The notes under the pieces were generated by a model. It ran no database searches. It was not told where the DNA came from and was given only the letters and a program-made list of their open reading frames with translations. A stretch of DNA of 64,000 nt, from contig OU452211.1 in NCBI GenBank assembly GCA_911728435.2, positions 9,406,428 through 9,470,427 of the forward strand. Reading direction: 5' to 3'. Positions 45,725-56,830 of the stretch are shown piece by piece; position 1 is the stretch's first letter; every line of letters begins with the position of its first letter. Position numbers and translations under genes: made by a program. This DNA comes from Apoderus coryli (Eukaryota; Arthropoda; Insecta; Coleoptera; Attelabidae).

Positions 45725-46334
45725 CATAATTTGATAATATTTTTTTCTACCGTTGGTGTCACAATTAGTTTAGTTGACACCTCTAGTTTCACGTCATAAT
45801 TTGGTTTGAGTAAGATGTTTTTTTTAACACGACAGACAAATTGCTTGTGTCAAATAGTTTATTATTATTATTTATAAGAAAGTGTTGGTTCCATTCATTT
45901 GAATACCCTTCAAACAAAATGGATCTGAAGAGAACTAAAGATAAGCTGAAACCGATCGCAATATAAATAAACAAACCTTTTCAATTTACACCCACTTTAC
46001 AACAAAAAAAAAATCCAATTAACTTGTTAAAACCAGTGCTAATGCCAACACAATTGTGGGTGCATAGATTGAAAATTAAAAATCTCGATTTTATGAGTTT
46101 TTATAAAACGCTGCCGAGGTCCATTCCCGTATTTTTCATTCCGCACTTGTTTATTGGAATTACGAAACATACTTTTCACCAAACAAATACGGTTTCATGC
46201 GGATATGGTTCCTAATTACATGATTCAGGAAAATACTCAAATACCGGGTGGTGTCGGAAAATAAAACAAGTGTTCTTACAGTAAGTGATTCGATAAGTTT
46301 CAATTAAATATTGTTTAACATATCATAACACAAT
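45725..46334. other. Unrecognised AT-rich stretch
   Basis: No gene or repeat recognised. Confidence 0.35.
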
Positions 46335-46595
46335 CACAACATGGAGTGCCGCAAAGATCTGTCTTAGGTCCCATTCTCCTCCTGTTGTGCATTAATTACA
46401 TCAGAGTCGTTTTGCAAACAATTCATACACTGTCACAAATAAAAACCTTGAAATGTAGGAAGACTATCTAAATTTAGCTGACTTTATTTTTACGGCAAAC
46501 TAAAACTATATGAAACTAAAATATTCTTCTAGATGAAACCACTGAGTATAATAGTATTAGCTTGCTAGGCTGTAGAAAAGGTTTGTTCTCGTTGC
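46335..46595 (+). pseudogene. Non-LTR RT fragment (palm box)
   Basis: 46339 onwards reads QHGVPQRSVLGPILLLLCIN YIRV, the palm box preceding YADD with R in place of the G of PQG. About 150 bp later, LDETTEYNSISLLG matches the thumb lead-in. The YADD segment itself is deleted. Dead scrap. Confidence 0.65.
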
Positions 46596-47559
46596 ATCCC
46601 ATACAATTTGACGGAAGTTCAAAAAAATGCGCGTGTCAATTGGTACAAACAAATGCTCAAAAAATAAGCGCGCTTGAACTGTGTTAAACGAGTGTGTCCT
46701 ATTCTTAACCGGGACATTATTAATTGTTGGTGACGGTCTGCAGACTTTGTGTCATGTCACATGTCACTGCTTTTTGATTTCAGCCATTCTTGAAGTGGAA
46801 CTGTATTGAGTGGAATCTGTTCTGTTAGCCTCATATCCTTTTTATAAAGCCCATATCCTCGTCAGACTTTCGTTTCGAAATATTCAAACATTTTTTTTGA
46901 ATATTACATTACCTAAGTATATTTCATTGTTCCGATTCAACAATTTGATGTAAACACCGTATAAATGTGGGGTGTAAAACACAAAAAGATAAAAGATTTC
47001 ACGGAAATTTTCTTTTAATTGAAACCGAGAGAGAGAAATGAGTTCCGACTGTATTCGCGCAAGAATTAAGCTAGTTCCCAGAAACATTAGCTTAAATTAG
47101 TCTGTGAGCCGCAATCACACCGCCTAGATTTCTCTATATACAGCTCGCATTCTATCTCAGTTGCAAAACATTAACAAATAAGGAGAATAGACGAAGAAAA
47201 AAATATGCTGCAACAACTGAAGGCTTTCCAATTTTCTAAGTGAAAAGACATATATACGGGAATTGCACTTATTCTAGCTATATTGTGGTTTTCTTTACTG
47301 TGGAAGCGAAGTAAAACGAAAAATAAAAAAACAATTGGAATTTCTACTACTACTTTATAGGGTTTATTATTTAAATGGCATATCAATCCAAATATAGCGA
47401 CACTCATTTAGTTTTTGAGCAAATTCAGGCTTGTTTGATCAGTACCCAAATGCAAACGCAGGCAAATATTTGAGTAACGAATGTTCACGAATTTTAACAA
47501 TGTTATGTTTATGTTCAGGTATAGTTTATCCAACCTTAATTTAAAATATATAAAATTAA

Positions 47560-47985
47560 CAATTCTACCGCGGCTATCCGTTCCCATGCCTATTTAGATT
47601 AGAAATGGGCAGCGTTCTTTTGAAACATGTCTCCCTCGTATATAAGACGTATAATAAATCATGCCTCCCAAAGGATACCGACAGTAATAAAAATAACTAT
47701 AGTAACTGACAAAAGTATTGGGTTAATGATTAATCGAAAAACAGAGGATTACGAGTTTGCAAATAAATATAATATGAATGAAACAAATAATTTTTGGCAA
47801 CGTGTTATTTTCTCAGATTAATCTAAATATAATCGGATGGACATCATATGGTATGGCGAAGACTTAATGTGGAATTTACGAAGAAAATTTGTGTCCGACA
47901 GTAAAACACGGGGGAAGAATATTGTAACCATGATCTGTTCAATAGTTTTTCTTAGATTAATAAAATTAAAGATCTATCAAATTAC
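47560..47985 (+). pseudogene. Tc1-like transposase remnant
   Basis: Frame 47627-47818 reads RIPTVIKITIVTDKSIGLMI, YEFANKYNMNETNNFWQRVI and FSD then a stop, the Tc1 WxxVxFSDE box where the D is catalytic. It continues SKYNRMDIIWYGEDLMWNLR and KTRGKNIVTM, matching the Tc1 K-H-G-G-G-x-V-M segment. Homologous and inverted relative to 22670-23075. The match to that copy stops at about 47988, where Penelope-like sequence begins, so a breakpoint lies there. Confidence 0.7.
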
Positions 47986-48162
47986 ATAATAATTATACAT
48001 ATTTGTAGGTGTCTTTTCCCTATATTTGCAAATTACAAATGTGTCGTCAAAATATCTAAACCAAACTTTCGGTATGAGTAGCTGTTGCAAGTTTATGATG
48101 TGTGATGAAGAAATCTTTGCATTGTCAATTAAATGAGGTTCAAATAAATACGCGACCAGCAC
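47977..48162 (-). pseudogene. Penelope-like retroelement reverse transcriptase fragment
   Basis: The minus strand reads LVAYLFEPHLIDNAKISSSH and later KVWFRYFDDTFVICKYREK. The W-F-R-Y-x-D-D-T-F-V-I-x box is the Penelope-type version of the RT catalytic motif, distinct from the YADD of the Jockey-like relics in this window. Only about 60 codons survive; the upstream frame and the GIY-YIG endonuclease are not seen. It is the only clear coding trace of the element class known to carry hammerhead ribozymes. Confidence 0.65.
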
Positions 48163-48774
48163 GTTATTCAGTTCTAGCTGTCAATTGTTATTTTTTTCTA
48201 AAACAACATATCTGACGCAAGTGCTATTTCGTTTGAACACGACATTAGTCAAAACAAATCCTAAAGCATGCACCAAATTTTAAGTGAAAGAAACAACAGT
48301 TTCCGTTATCCCAGATTTATTCGGAACCATTTATTCCTAACAAAATAACAGATTAAATATAAATGTGACAATAGCAATTCCAACCGTTTATTTTCTTAAG
48401 TTGAATGCAAATTGAATGTGTCAGAAACATAAAACACATTTTTAAGTATTTGCTTTGGGATGATAAGAGAAAAGTTATCGGAAATAGAAGCAGGAAAAAA
48501 TATAGATAGGAACAAAATGAACGAGAGGGATAAATTAAATTACGACTAAATCGCATAAATGTAGCAAGCTTGGAAGAATAATTGAAATTATGTCAAAATA
48601 ACAATGAACATTAAAGGAATTATTATTTCAACTTGTTCCTAATAATATGGGGTGTTACAATTTAACATTCAAATGTCTACTTTCCAATAGAAACTCGGAT
48701 TTGATATGTTAGTCAAATGCCACTCGCTACAATTCTCCACATAATCAAATTATTCATATTTTCCAAGAGTTTCG

Positions 48775-48840
48775 ATTAGTTATGTGGACGACGTATTTGC
48801 TGTTTTTGAAACTGAAGATGGTTGATTTATTTTATTTACC
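48775..48840 (+). pseudogene. Possible RT catalytic-box scrap
   Basis: One frame reads PRVSISYVDDVFAVFETEDG and then a stop. YVDDxFAVF fits a reverse transcriptase catalytic box, perhaps also Penelope-like, but nothing beyond these 20 residues supports it. Confidence 0.4.
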
Positions 48841-49019
48841 ATATTTTCAAAAATATACGTACTCGTGGTTTAAGTAAGATTTTTAAAGACATTGATTTTA
48901 AAACTGTTTTCAGATTCGGTTCAAGGCACTTTGTTAGGGAATCTAAAAGAGAGAAATTACACTGCTGAACAATTCGAAAATAAAAATATATTCTGAAATA
49001 CAAAATACTTTCAAAAAAT

Positions 49020-49265
49020 CACATTCACACTTTAGCACTTGGGAAAGCCTTTCTCCTCATCGATTCATCCATCATGTTTCCAGCTTTGGAAAATAACCGC
49101 TCCGAGGGAACGGATGTGGCTACAACGGTGTAAAGCCCGGGAATGCAACTTTGCCATTCGTTCACATTCTTTAACTAATCCATTTATTGCTGGTCCTTCG
49201 CAGACATGTCCGGAAACGTGGCTGGATGCTATAAATCAAACGATTCGCTCTCGTTCCCACTAGTT
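49020..49265 (-). pseudogene. hAT transposase C-terminal dimerisation fragment
   Basis: The minus strand reads LYTVVATSVPSERLFSKAGN and then MMDESMRRKAF. The T-S-V-P-S-E-R-x-F-S-x-A-G-N box is the hallmark of the hAT C-terminal dimerisation region. The catalytic core is absent. Beyond the fragment (49390-49720) lies a repeat-rich stretch that may be the element's end. Confidence 0.7.
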
Positions 49266-49389
49266 TGCACTGCAATGACTATAACTGATTTGCGCTCATA
49301 CTAATCCTCTTAACTTTCAAAAACTGGTCAAATGAAAGGATGATTTTGTTTTACTTACTAATTAAAAACAAGAGTAGAGACATGAGGCA

Positions 49390-49720
49390 ACCTTTAGTGG
49401 TGAATGGTAGCGAACGGCTAAAAATTTTCTTTTGATCTTTTAATTTTATCGACAGCCCAAGAAAAACGTTCGTTCCCATTGCTAACCATTCGCTCCACAA
49501 TTAATTTGTCGCGAATGGTCGCAAACTGGCGTCTACACCGATGAACGCATGTGAATAAATCACCGACAACGCGAACGAATCGCAAATTGAAGGTGCGCGA
49601 GCTAGCTGACATTGTAAAGATATCAGATGGTGTGTGTTGTATACGAACATTTGGGTATGCGAAAGCTCTGTGTAAAGTGGATGCCGCGTGAGCTCACAGT
49701 AGACCAAAAAGAACAACAAA
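49390..49720. repeat. Subterminal-type repeat cluster
   Basis: Words of the type CGAATGG, GCGAACG, CATTCGCTCC and GCAAACTGG occur about ten times in 330 bp in both orientations (for example GGTAGCGAACGG, ACCATTCGCTCC, GCGAATGGTCGCAAACTGG), then GCGTCTACACCGATGAACGC. This density of a short inverted word fits the transposase-binding end of a hAT element. Confidence 0.5.
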
Positions 49721-49749
49721 TTGATGCTTCAGAGGAGTGTTAGGCTCTG

Positions 49750-51690
49750 TTAAACCGCAATAAAATGGAATTATATCGTCGATATGTGACAATGAATGAA
49801 ACATAGTTTCACTTTACATACCAGAATCCAAAAGACAGTCAGCTGAGTGGACAACAAAAGACATTAATCTAAACATTTCCATAGATGTCTGGGGATGGCC
49901 AGGAATGTCTGGTGATGTCCTAGTCCTAGGATGTCTTAAACAAAGAGGATGTCTGGTGTACAACTCCATGATGTAAATGCGTATTTTGAGAATGGCGAAT
50001 TGCACGACAAAAATGGTATCACTTCATTAGAGCACCGTTATGAAAGTTTATTCACTATCAGAAAAGTAATGCCAAAAACGAGTAACAACATTTAAAAATC
50101 AATTATGAAAATAAATGTGACAAAAGATGCTTAAAATTTTTTAGCATGAACATAACCAAAACCCAAACTTAAGTAAATCTTCGTTCTACATAGGATTTAA
50201 TAAGTTTTTCTTGTCTGACACAGTGGTTATAAGTAACAAACTCCTCGTCCAACTTTTACAATCCTCTCGTGCTTATTTCGCTTTATGTACGTCATTAGTT
50301 TTTCGGGTGAGAGTTATGAAACTTATTTAGGAAAAGTTTTTAAAACATTTATTTCTACTTCTTACTATATGTATACACACTAATTTATTTTATGTGATTA
50401 CTTGGCGAAACGATTACAGAGTTTTTAGCGGTGTACAAACATTTTATTTTTAACTTTTAATTATTACTGATTGCTCAAATTTGAATTGCTGCTTTCACCA
50501 GGATCGTTAATCTAATACGAGAGCGCGTTCGAAATTTTGCTGAATCATGGAGATGGAAGTTAGTGGAAATATTTTTAGTTGTGACGATCCATTAAGCAAC
50601 TTAATCTTTATAAAGTTCCTGATTAGCAAGGAAGTAAGCTTTCGTTTTATTTTTCGGTGAGATCTTCAATATTAAAAACGACCACCCGCACGGAAAACCG
50701 GAGAGACGCTCAGTATGTATAGTTTCTACTTCTACTTGGTAGACACAATTCGCCGCAGAAGCCACAAATAACTTATAAAGGTAGCCCATCATATTATATT
50801 ATAACAACCGCAAGCACGCAGATGAAGGCATCATTACATGTCACTCCAAGAGAACAACTTCAGTATTAACTCTACTGCACTTGACAGTAGATAGTGGGAT
50901 TTCTCTATCAATTTTACATAATTCCCGGCGAACCATTGTATCTTTACTTCATCCAACTAAACTTGTGTAACTGGTTGCGGTGTATATTAGATTCCAGCTG
51001 AAAACTTTCTGCATGATAGATGTTCGTTCATTTGTCAGAAAAGCTCTCAAAGAAATTAGCCGCCCATCGCACGATTTGGGTTAATTAGAATTGTAGACAT
51101 AAAAAGTTTTAGGTCTCTTCCGGAAATTATCGATAATTTTAAAGAGAACACAAGACATAACAATGTTGCGGATTGAACTCTCATATACAGAGTGAGTGTT
51201 ACTTTTCACGACTTCATTTACGCTGCGAAATGTTTTTCTGCGAATAAAATTTGAATAACCCTCGTAATATTAACGTTTTACAATAATAAATGAATAAAAT
51301 TTAATTGAAATTTTAAAAGCATTATTTGACATAAAATTCAAAAAAAATCAAACAAAACAAAATAAAAGAAAACACCAAACAAACATTTCAAATCAACACG
51401 TTTTGCTATCAATCAACAACAATATATTATATGAATGTGAACGTAGAATAGTGAGTGCGACAACTGGCATTAGATTTATACCAACATTCTCGCCGAACAT
51501 TAATTAAAACAATGATACAAAATGTATTTTTTTTTGCTAAAATATGTTTTTAACATTTATGTCAGTTGGGCGTTAAAAACACAGAAGTAAAATCAACAAC
51601 ATTTGTGCGGCAATATCAGATTTTGGAAATTTGCAACCACAGCAAAATTTGCATCCGGGTGATACAAACAGGTAAACAGCCCCAAATTTG
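49750..51690. other. Unrecognised stretch
   Basis: No gene. GAATAACCCTCGTA at 51252 resembles the right mariner end at 53.5 kb. Short open frames lack motifs. Confidence 0.35.
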
Positions 51691-51699
51691 CTATAAATT

Positions 51700-52030
51700 C
51701 TTTTTTTGTTACACAAATTGTTTGTAAAAACTTAAATGTCTATAGCGGAAAAAATGTAAGTAATTTTCCCAATATTTAAACTGATCAACATTTTTCGGAG
51801 CTCTAAAACACTCAATAGTCATAACTCTTCTGAGGACTTGCAAAAATGGACAAGTCAGATCTTATCTGGGCCTTGTAGGGAATGACATTTCACATCATGA
51901 ATAAAACACAGAAACAAAGGTGACCCGACACACAGCAGAGCCCTGAGGGACTCCTGATGTTGAAACCATATTACTGCACATACAAGTCAAGCTCATGAAG
52001 ATAAGAAGAAAGAAAAGTATTTGTCTTGTG
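51700..52030 (-). pseudogene. Non-LTR RT scrap
   Basis: The minus strand near 51965 reads MVSTSGVPQGSAVCRVTFVS, matching the palm VPQGSxLxPxLF box with changes (CRV for GPL). Weak RT-like sequence precedes it; no YADD is seen afterwards. Confidence 0.5.
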
Positions 52031-52840
52031 TTTACCCTCAAAATGAAAGCCAACAAAACTTTTCACTGCTCCCTCGTATTTATCACCAAATGTATTAAGC
52101 ATCTCTAGTATTTATGTGTCTGCTAACTAGAATTGTGAGTTTTTCTTTACTTAGATACATCCAATTAGTTCATTTGGAAACAACGAATCGTCCAAATTAA
52201 GTTTTAAGTTCCGGAGATTACATTACAAGCTATTTATCGAGTTCTTGTCTTATTAGTCTTTTCATTCTCCCTTTATTTTTCGTTTTAAGGTCGTTTGTAG
52301 AAAAAACAATGGGTCATATACACAGAGTGATTTTTTTAGACACGTTTAAGAGAATTTTTTAGTTTTTTTTTATGCCCAAAGGACGCAGATTTTGCACAAT
52401 ATATCCATTGCACTTGCAGATAGATGCAAAATCACAAATTATGTATTGTTTGGAATGCATTTTCAATTCTCATTAACAGTTAACGTTATAATTTGCATTT
52501 AAATGGAATATACGTACAAAAATGAAAAGGTTACTTAACTGTTATATTCTTTCTCTTTTGTAACCTATTATTATTTATTGTAATTAGATAATTACTTGAG
52601 ACTATTATCTTAATTAGAAGTATTTATAAATACGTTTTTAATATTATTTGATCGAATACTTAATGACCAAAGCAAATAGTCCTCTATTACTAATCGTTTG
52701 CTTATAGGTTATTTTTCTACTTCGGAACATTCAATGTATTCTCGGTATCGGGATGATTTAGTAATAATGGAGCTACTTAAAATGTATCATTAGCTAATGA
52801 CACTTCATTAGGACAAAAACATTTTTCTTTTTTCCTTAAT

Positions 52841-53548
52841 TACGAGGGTGGTCCGACCATAAAGACAACCGTATGACCACTTCAAAGGAGTGTATGGAGA
52901 TGTTCAGCGGAGCTTCTGCGCCGTTTCGATATAGTGGGTTTCTACGGGTATCAACGTGCACACAGCAGTAGAGAAAGCCTTGAAGACGTCCCTCGTGTCG
53001 GCGAAACGGTTAGTGTATCTACTTCTATGTGAAAAGTCAAGGTGTTAACAGAAAATTCTAGGCTATCTGTGGGTACCATTCTGCCAAGGGTCCGTGGTAA
53101 GATGTATTGCATCTCAGAAACAAGTGCGAGTCCAGTTTTGTATTGTATTGACTTATTGGACCTCTGTGGTTGCATTTTTACCAAAGAAGAAAGGTGCAGC
53201 GTCACCCAAGAAGTTCGAAGTCACAACCGTCGGATCGGTCTTTTGGGACCCAAAAGGAATTGTACAGCTTATCGTATTACTGCCGCATCGTACTCGTAAT
53301 TTTTCTCCCTGGAAAAGGCGTGGAAACTATCCGCTGGTGGGTTGCTTCTCCACGACAACACACTGCTGTTGCTGTTCAATAATATGGATTTGAAGAAATT
53401 AATCATCCACCAACCCAAACTTGCCCGACAGTGATTATTTGATGATGCAGAACTGAGGGCGGCAAAGAACACAGAATACACAGAGGAGAAATATATTTTA
53501 GAGGCTATTGAAAAGGAACTGCCGAGAATTCATTGAACGCTCCTCGTA
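52841..53548 (+). mobile_element. Short mariner element with both ends
   Basis: It begins TACGAGGGTGGTCCGACCAT and ends GAACGCTCCTCGTA, giving 7-bp exact inverted ends at TA targets. At 708 bp it is about half the usual 1.3 kb. Translated blocks in order: SLEDVPRVGETVSV (N-terminal helix-turn-helix linker), TENSRLSVGTI, PKKFEVTTVGSVFWDPKGIV (post-D1 region), GWVASPRQHTAVAVQ or in another frame the HDN box, YGFEEINHPP and YTEEKYILEAIEKELPRIH at the C-terminus. The first catalytic region is mostly deleted and several frameshifts are present, so it could move only if transposase were supplied from elsewhere. Confidence 0.75.
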
Positions 53549-53924
53549 CTAGTAAACAACGATTTTATTATTTCCAGGGATCGACCTTTTTTTTTTTGTG
53601 TTTTTATGATATCGAAGTTTAATATTTCACTTTTTATATTCGAAAAATGTTTCGTAAATTAAATTTAAGAACACCTTTACCTTATTTGTACCAAACTATC
53701 TTATTCAACGGGACTTTTTTGACGTTCTAACACGTATCCTTATAAACATAAAATTTTATATACATATCCACTTATAAAAAGAGTTATCGGAAAAGTTTGT
53801 TTATTGGGAATATAAAATATAAAGTCGTGCGTGGAAAATATGGATGTAATAGATGTTACTAGGGTCGTTTCAGAAGTAATTTTAGTTTTAAGCGTAGCCT
53901 GATAAAAGCAGTTTATAATATCTG

Positions 53925-54300
53925 AATTACAATGTCAGACCTTGTCAAGGCATTCGACTCCGTGGAAGAAAATTAAAGCTCAAAGGATGTCCACAGAAAT
54001 TCATTCGGATACTTCGATTCCTGCACGATAATATGAAACCAGCAGTTCTCAGCAGCAGCGGACCGGGAGAGGCCGTGGGTTGTGTCATTGCCCCGACCTT
54101 GTTTTTGATGATTCTGCAAACGGTCAAAAGAGGGACAAGGATGTTCTTAACACCAACATGAAGAAGTGTGGCTTGGATGTGAAGAAGAACTGAGAGCAGA
54201 TCGCTAACGACCGAGGAGCATGTGGCAGTTTTCGTAAGAGCACTGCTGTGCGGGCAAAATAGGGCCGTTTTTTCTCCAATACTGCCCCGTGAGGGTCTCT
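53925..54300 (+). pseudogene. RTE-like reverse transcriptase fragment
   Basis: One frame reads LVKAFDSVEEN (catalytic D of the AFD box). After a shift, KLKGCPQKFIRILRFLHDNM, KPAVLSSSGPGEAVG and CVIAPTLFLMILQTVKRGTR follow. The G-C-P-x-K-F-I...F-H-D-x-M and C-V-I-A-P-T-L-F blocks (VKQGC.LAPTLF in intact copies) are those of RTE-clade elements rather than Jockey. At least one frameshift; the K-Q-G segment is lost and no ADD box is visible. The less AT-rich composition fits a foreign element. Confidence 0.65.
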
Positions 54301-54496
54301 CTGTTCCCCAAATAGTCAATGTGGATCACCAATAATTATCCATTCATCCTTGTACTTAATAATCCATATTATGTGTACATTGAATTTTGCTAGTATAATG
54401 GAATTGTCTACATTACTTGGCTTTCGGTTATTTTGTTACTACTGTTAATTATTATCATGTACCTATACAAATCGGGTATTTTACGTGGAGCTATTA

Positions 54497-55175
54497 TATA
54501 GGGTGTTTCCTAATATATGCGCAGGACTTGTGAGAGCTCGTCCAAAAATATGAAAAAAGTTTCTATCAACTAACCCTCTAAAATGCACCATTTTCGACAT
54601 ACAGGGTGTTGAAATTGAAAAAAAAATCCGTTTTTTGCAGATATCTCTAGAACCGTTTATCATACAGAAAACAGCTTTTGTAAGCATTTTCTACTCATAA
54701 TAAGCTATGTTTGTGCAAGAATTTTTGTTTTTTAAACTAATAATTGGTGACGATTTTCAAGGGGTAGTGGGTGTTTTTCTCCCCAATTTCTACGCCAATG
54801 GAATATACCCATTTGAACCGCCAATGTCCTCTACACAAAAAAGATACTCTTGGTCATAAGCTCTAAAGTTGACCGTTTTCGAGGAAAATCAACCTGTTGA
54901 AAATTTGTTGAAATAAACGTTAACTTCATAATTGCAAAAATAAAAAAAAATGAAGAAATGATAGAAAAGTTGTTTGTTTTTTTAAATTCTCCAAACCGTA
55001 AAAATAGTCGAAGAATTGCTACGTGCATTGAAGCTAACGGCGGACATTTCCAACATTTAATTTAACTGTGTATGGTTTTTTTATTGTTTTTTTTTTAATT
55101 TTGCAAATATCTCTCAGGGCTCGGTGTACATGTACGCTGCCGATACCTCCATACTTTTACATGACAAAAATCCAA
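54497..55175 (+). repeat. Left arm of a ~0.7-kb inverted duplication
   Basis: Reverse-complementary to 56757-57441 almost throughout. Landmarks in order: GTGTTTC.TAATATATGCGCA, ATTTTTGGACGAGCTC (in complement), TACAGGGTGTTGAAATTGAA, GGGGTAGTGGGTGTTTTTC, GGCGGACATTTC and the RT box QGSVYMYAADTSILL at 55117-55161. In this arm the second catalytic D of YADD has become A-D (YAAD). Confidence 0.85.
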
Positions 55176-55254
55176 TTTTTTTAAGTAATTCTATTTTTGT
55201 CTACTAATTTAAGGAAATTTATTTAAACGTTAGACCAAGTGACAAAAGCAAACT

Positions 55255-55681
55255 AACTTCATAATAAGAATAATCTTTATTAGCCATCACAGATACAAAC
55301 AATGTACATTGGCAGGTCAATTCAATTGAATTACAAAACATAACGAATCTTGGTTGCAAACAAAGGCAAGAAAATAAGTGAATTAAAAAACAAAGATAAA
55401 AACAACACATGTCATACATCTAAAATCAGTTAATAAAATAGCCGAAAACAGACGAAGCACAGAAATATCATAACTACGTCCAACAACAATAAGCAACAGC
55501 AAAATACAAATAAACTAATATAAAATATAAAACGAAGTTACGAACAGACATACAACAATATATGACATATGATACAATACAACAAATAAATAAAATATAT
55601 ACTGCAAATAAAACTACACTGAGGCCGTAAATTCATTTGTTGGGCAGCACCTTATAAAGAATACAGTACGTACAAACTTTT
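55255..55681 (-). mobile_element. 3' UTR and tail of a non-LTR retrotransposon
   Basis: On the minus strand this closes with GGCTAATAAAGATTATTCTT and ATT repeats at about 55258. Its upstream end (55627-55681) is a 55-bp segment repeated at 56448-56502, where it joins the RT C-terminus. The two parts belong to one element split by the insertion 55682-56447. Confidence 0.7.
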
Positions 55682-56448
55682 GAACAATGAAATTAGGTAG
55701 GTACTAATTATTACGTTCATAATTGGTATTGTTACTTTATATAGTTATTAGAACGTCTAGGATGATACAGCTTGCAAACTATGGTGGCTAACTGGTGATT
55801 CTGTATGTATCAACTCGGGAAATTGACAAAGACATATTGTGAAAACTTAAACTTGTTCATTCATTATGATGAACCCAAGTTTCGTATTTTGCTAACTTAT
55901 TGGCTTTTGCGTTTACTCTGATACCAGAATGATATTTTACTTTTTATGCCAAGATAATCATACATTTTAAAACTCCAACCATTTCTGCGACTTGTTCCTT
56001 CTTCAACCTTTAGCTTGCAGTATAATATTTTAGATTTTTTTCAACAAGTGCAGGAGTGGTCACCTCACATTTTTCTTCCTGTTTGAGTTGCTTGATGGCC
56101 GATTGTTCAAATATAAATTGTTTTAAACTAGCTGTTTATTATCTTTATTTTTGTGGAAAAACATTACAATTTCTATGTAATTTACGGTTTTTAAAAGCTC
56201 TTAATTCCTTGGTTATTAACATATTTGTGTTACTTCTTGCTTTTAAAATGGACATGTTTTCGAGGGATGCTGTCAGGAAGATTGCTTTAATCTAGGCTCA
56301 GTTTTACCTGAAATTGATATACTTGAATGAAACCAAACATCAGTGATTACCAACATGGTTTCGGAAATGGAAGATCTCATCACAAATATGCTTGTTTTCT
56401 CAGAATGTGCTTCTATGGCTATTCGACAAGGTAGACAGCGACGTCCAG
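55681..56448. repeat. Copy 1 of a ~0.75-kb direct duplication
   Basis: Matches 58456-59202 in the same orientation with roughly 10 per cent differences and small indels (for example a 15-bp GGTAGGTACTAATTA insertion here). It contains on the minus strand the RNase H relic YHSGIRVNAKANKLAKYETW and on the plus strand a QHGFGNGRS RT box near 56355. It ends exactly at ACGTCCAG, where copy 2 continues into more RT. Confidence 0.85.
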
Positions 56449-56830
56449 TAAATTCATTTGTTGGGCAGCACCTTATAAAGAATACAGCACGTACAAACTT
56501 TTACTAAGTTTACTACAAAGGTTGTTAACACGTTCGATCCAATTAAGTTCAGAATCAATATAGACGCCCAACAATTTAGCCAATTCAGCCCATGGCAAAA
56601 GATTTTCAAAATGTATATTGAAAAGAAGTGGACTTTTATACTTCTTGAAATGTAAGGCGACAGTTTTACCATAATTAACAATCAGTCTATTTTTTGGCAC
56701 CAGGATTGAAATTCCTTCAGAGTCGCATCAATTTTACTATTCTTTTTTTAACGCTTCAGGATTTTTGGCCTGTAAAAGTATGGAGGGATCGTCAGCGTAC
56801 ATGTACACCGAGCCCTGAGAGATATTTGCA
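56448..56830 (-). pseudogene. Non-LTR RT palm/thumb fragment
   Basis: The minus strand reads QGSVYMYADDPSILLQAKNP (intact YADD), then from 56700 MPKNRLIVNYGKTVALHFKK, LPWAELAKLLGVYIDSELNW and VNNLCSKLSKSLYVLYSL, and stops. Correct order for a Jockey-like RT thumb. Its own 3' part is displaced to 55681-55255 by the inserted duplicate. The palm start is replaced by the inverted-arm repeat sequence at 56830. Confidence 0.8.

Noticed and set aside
46845..46885. CTGACGA on the minus strand preceded by CGAAACGAAAGTC, resembling a permuted hammerhead
   Set aside because: No GAAA follows a stem II on the 3' side and the possible stems pair poorly; treated as coincidence.
52985..53002. GGCGAAACGG, like the ribozyme GAAAC word
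   Set aside because: It lies within the mariner coding relic (VGETVS) and has no CTGANGA partner.
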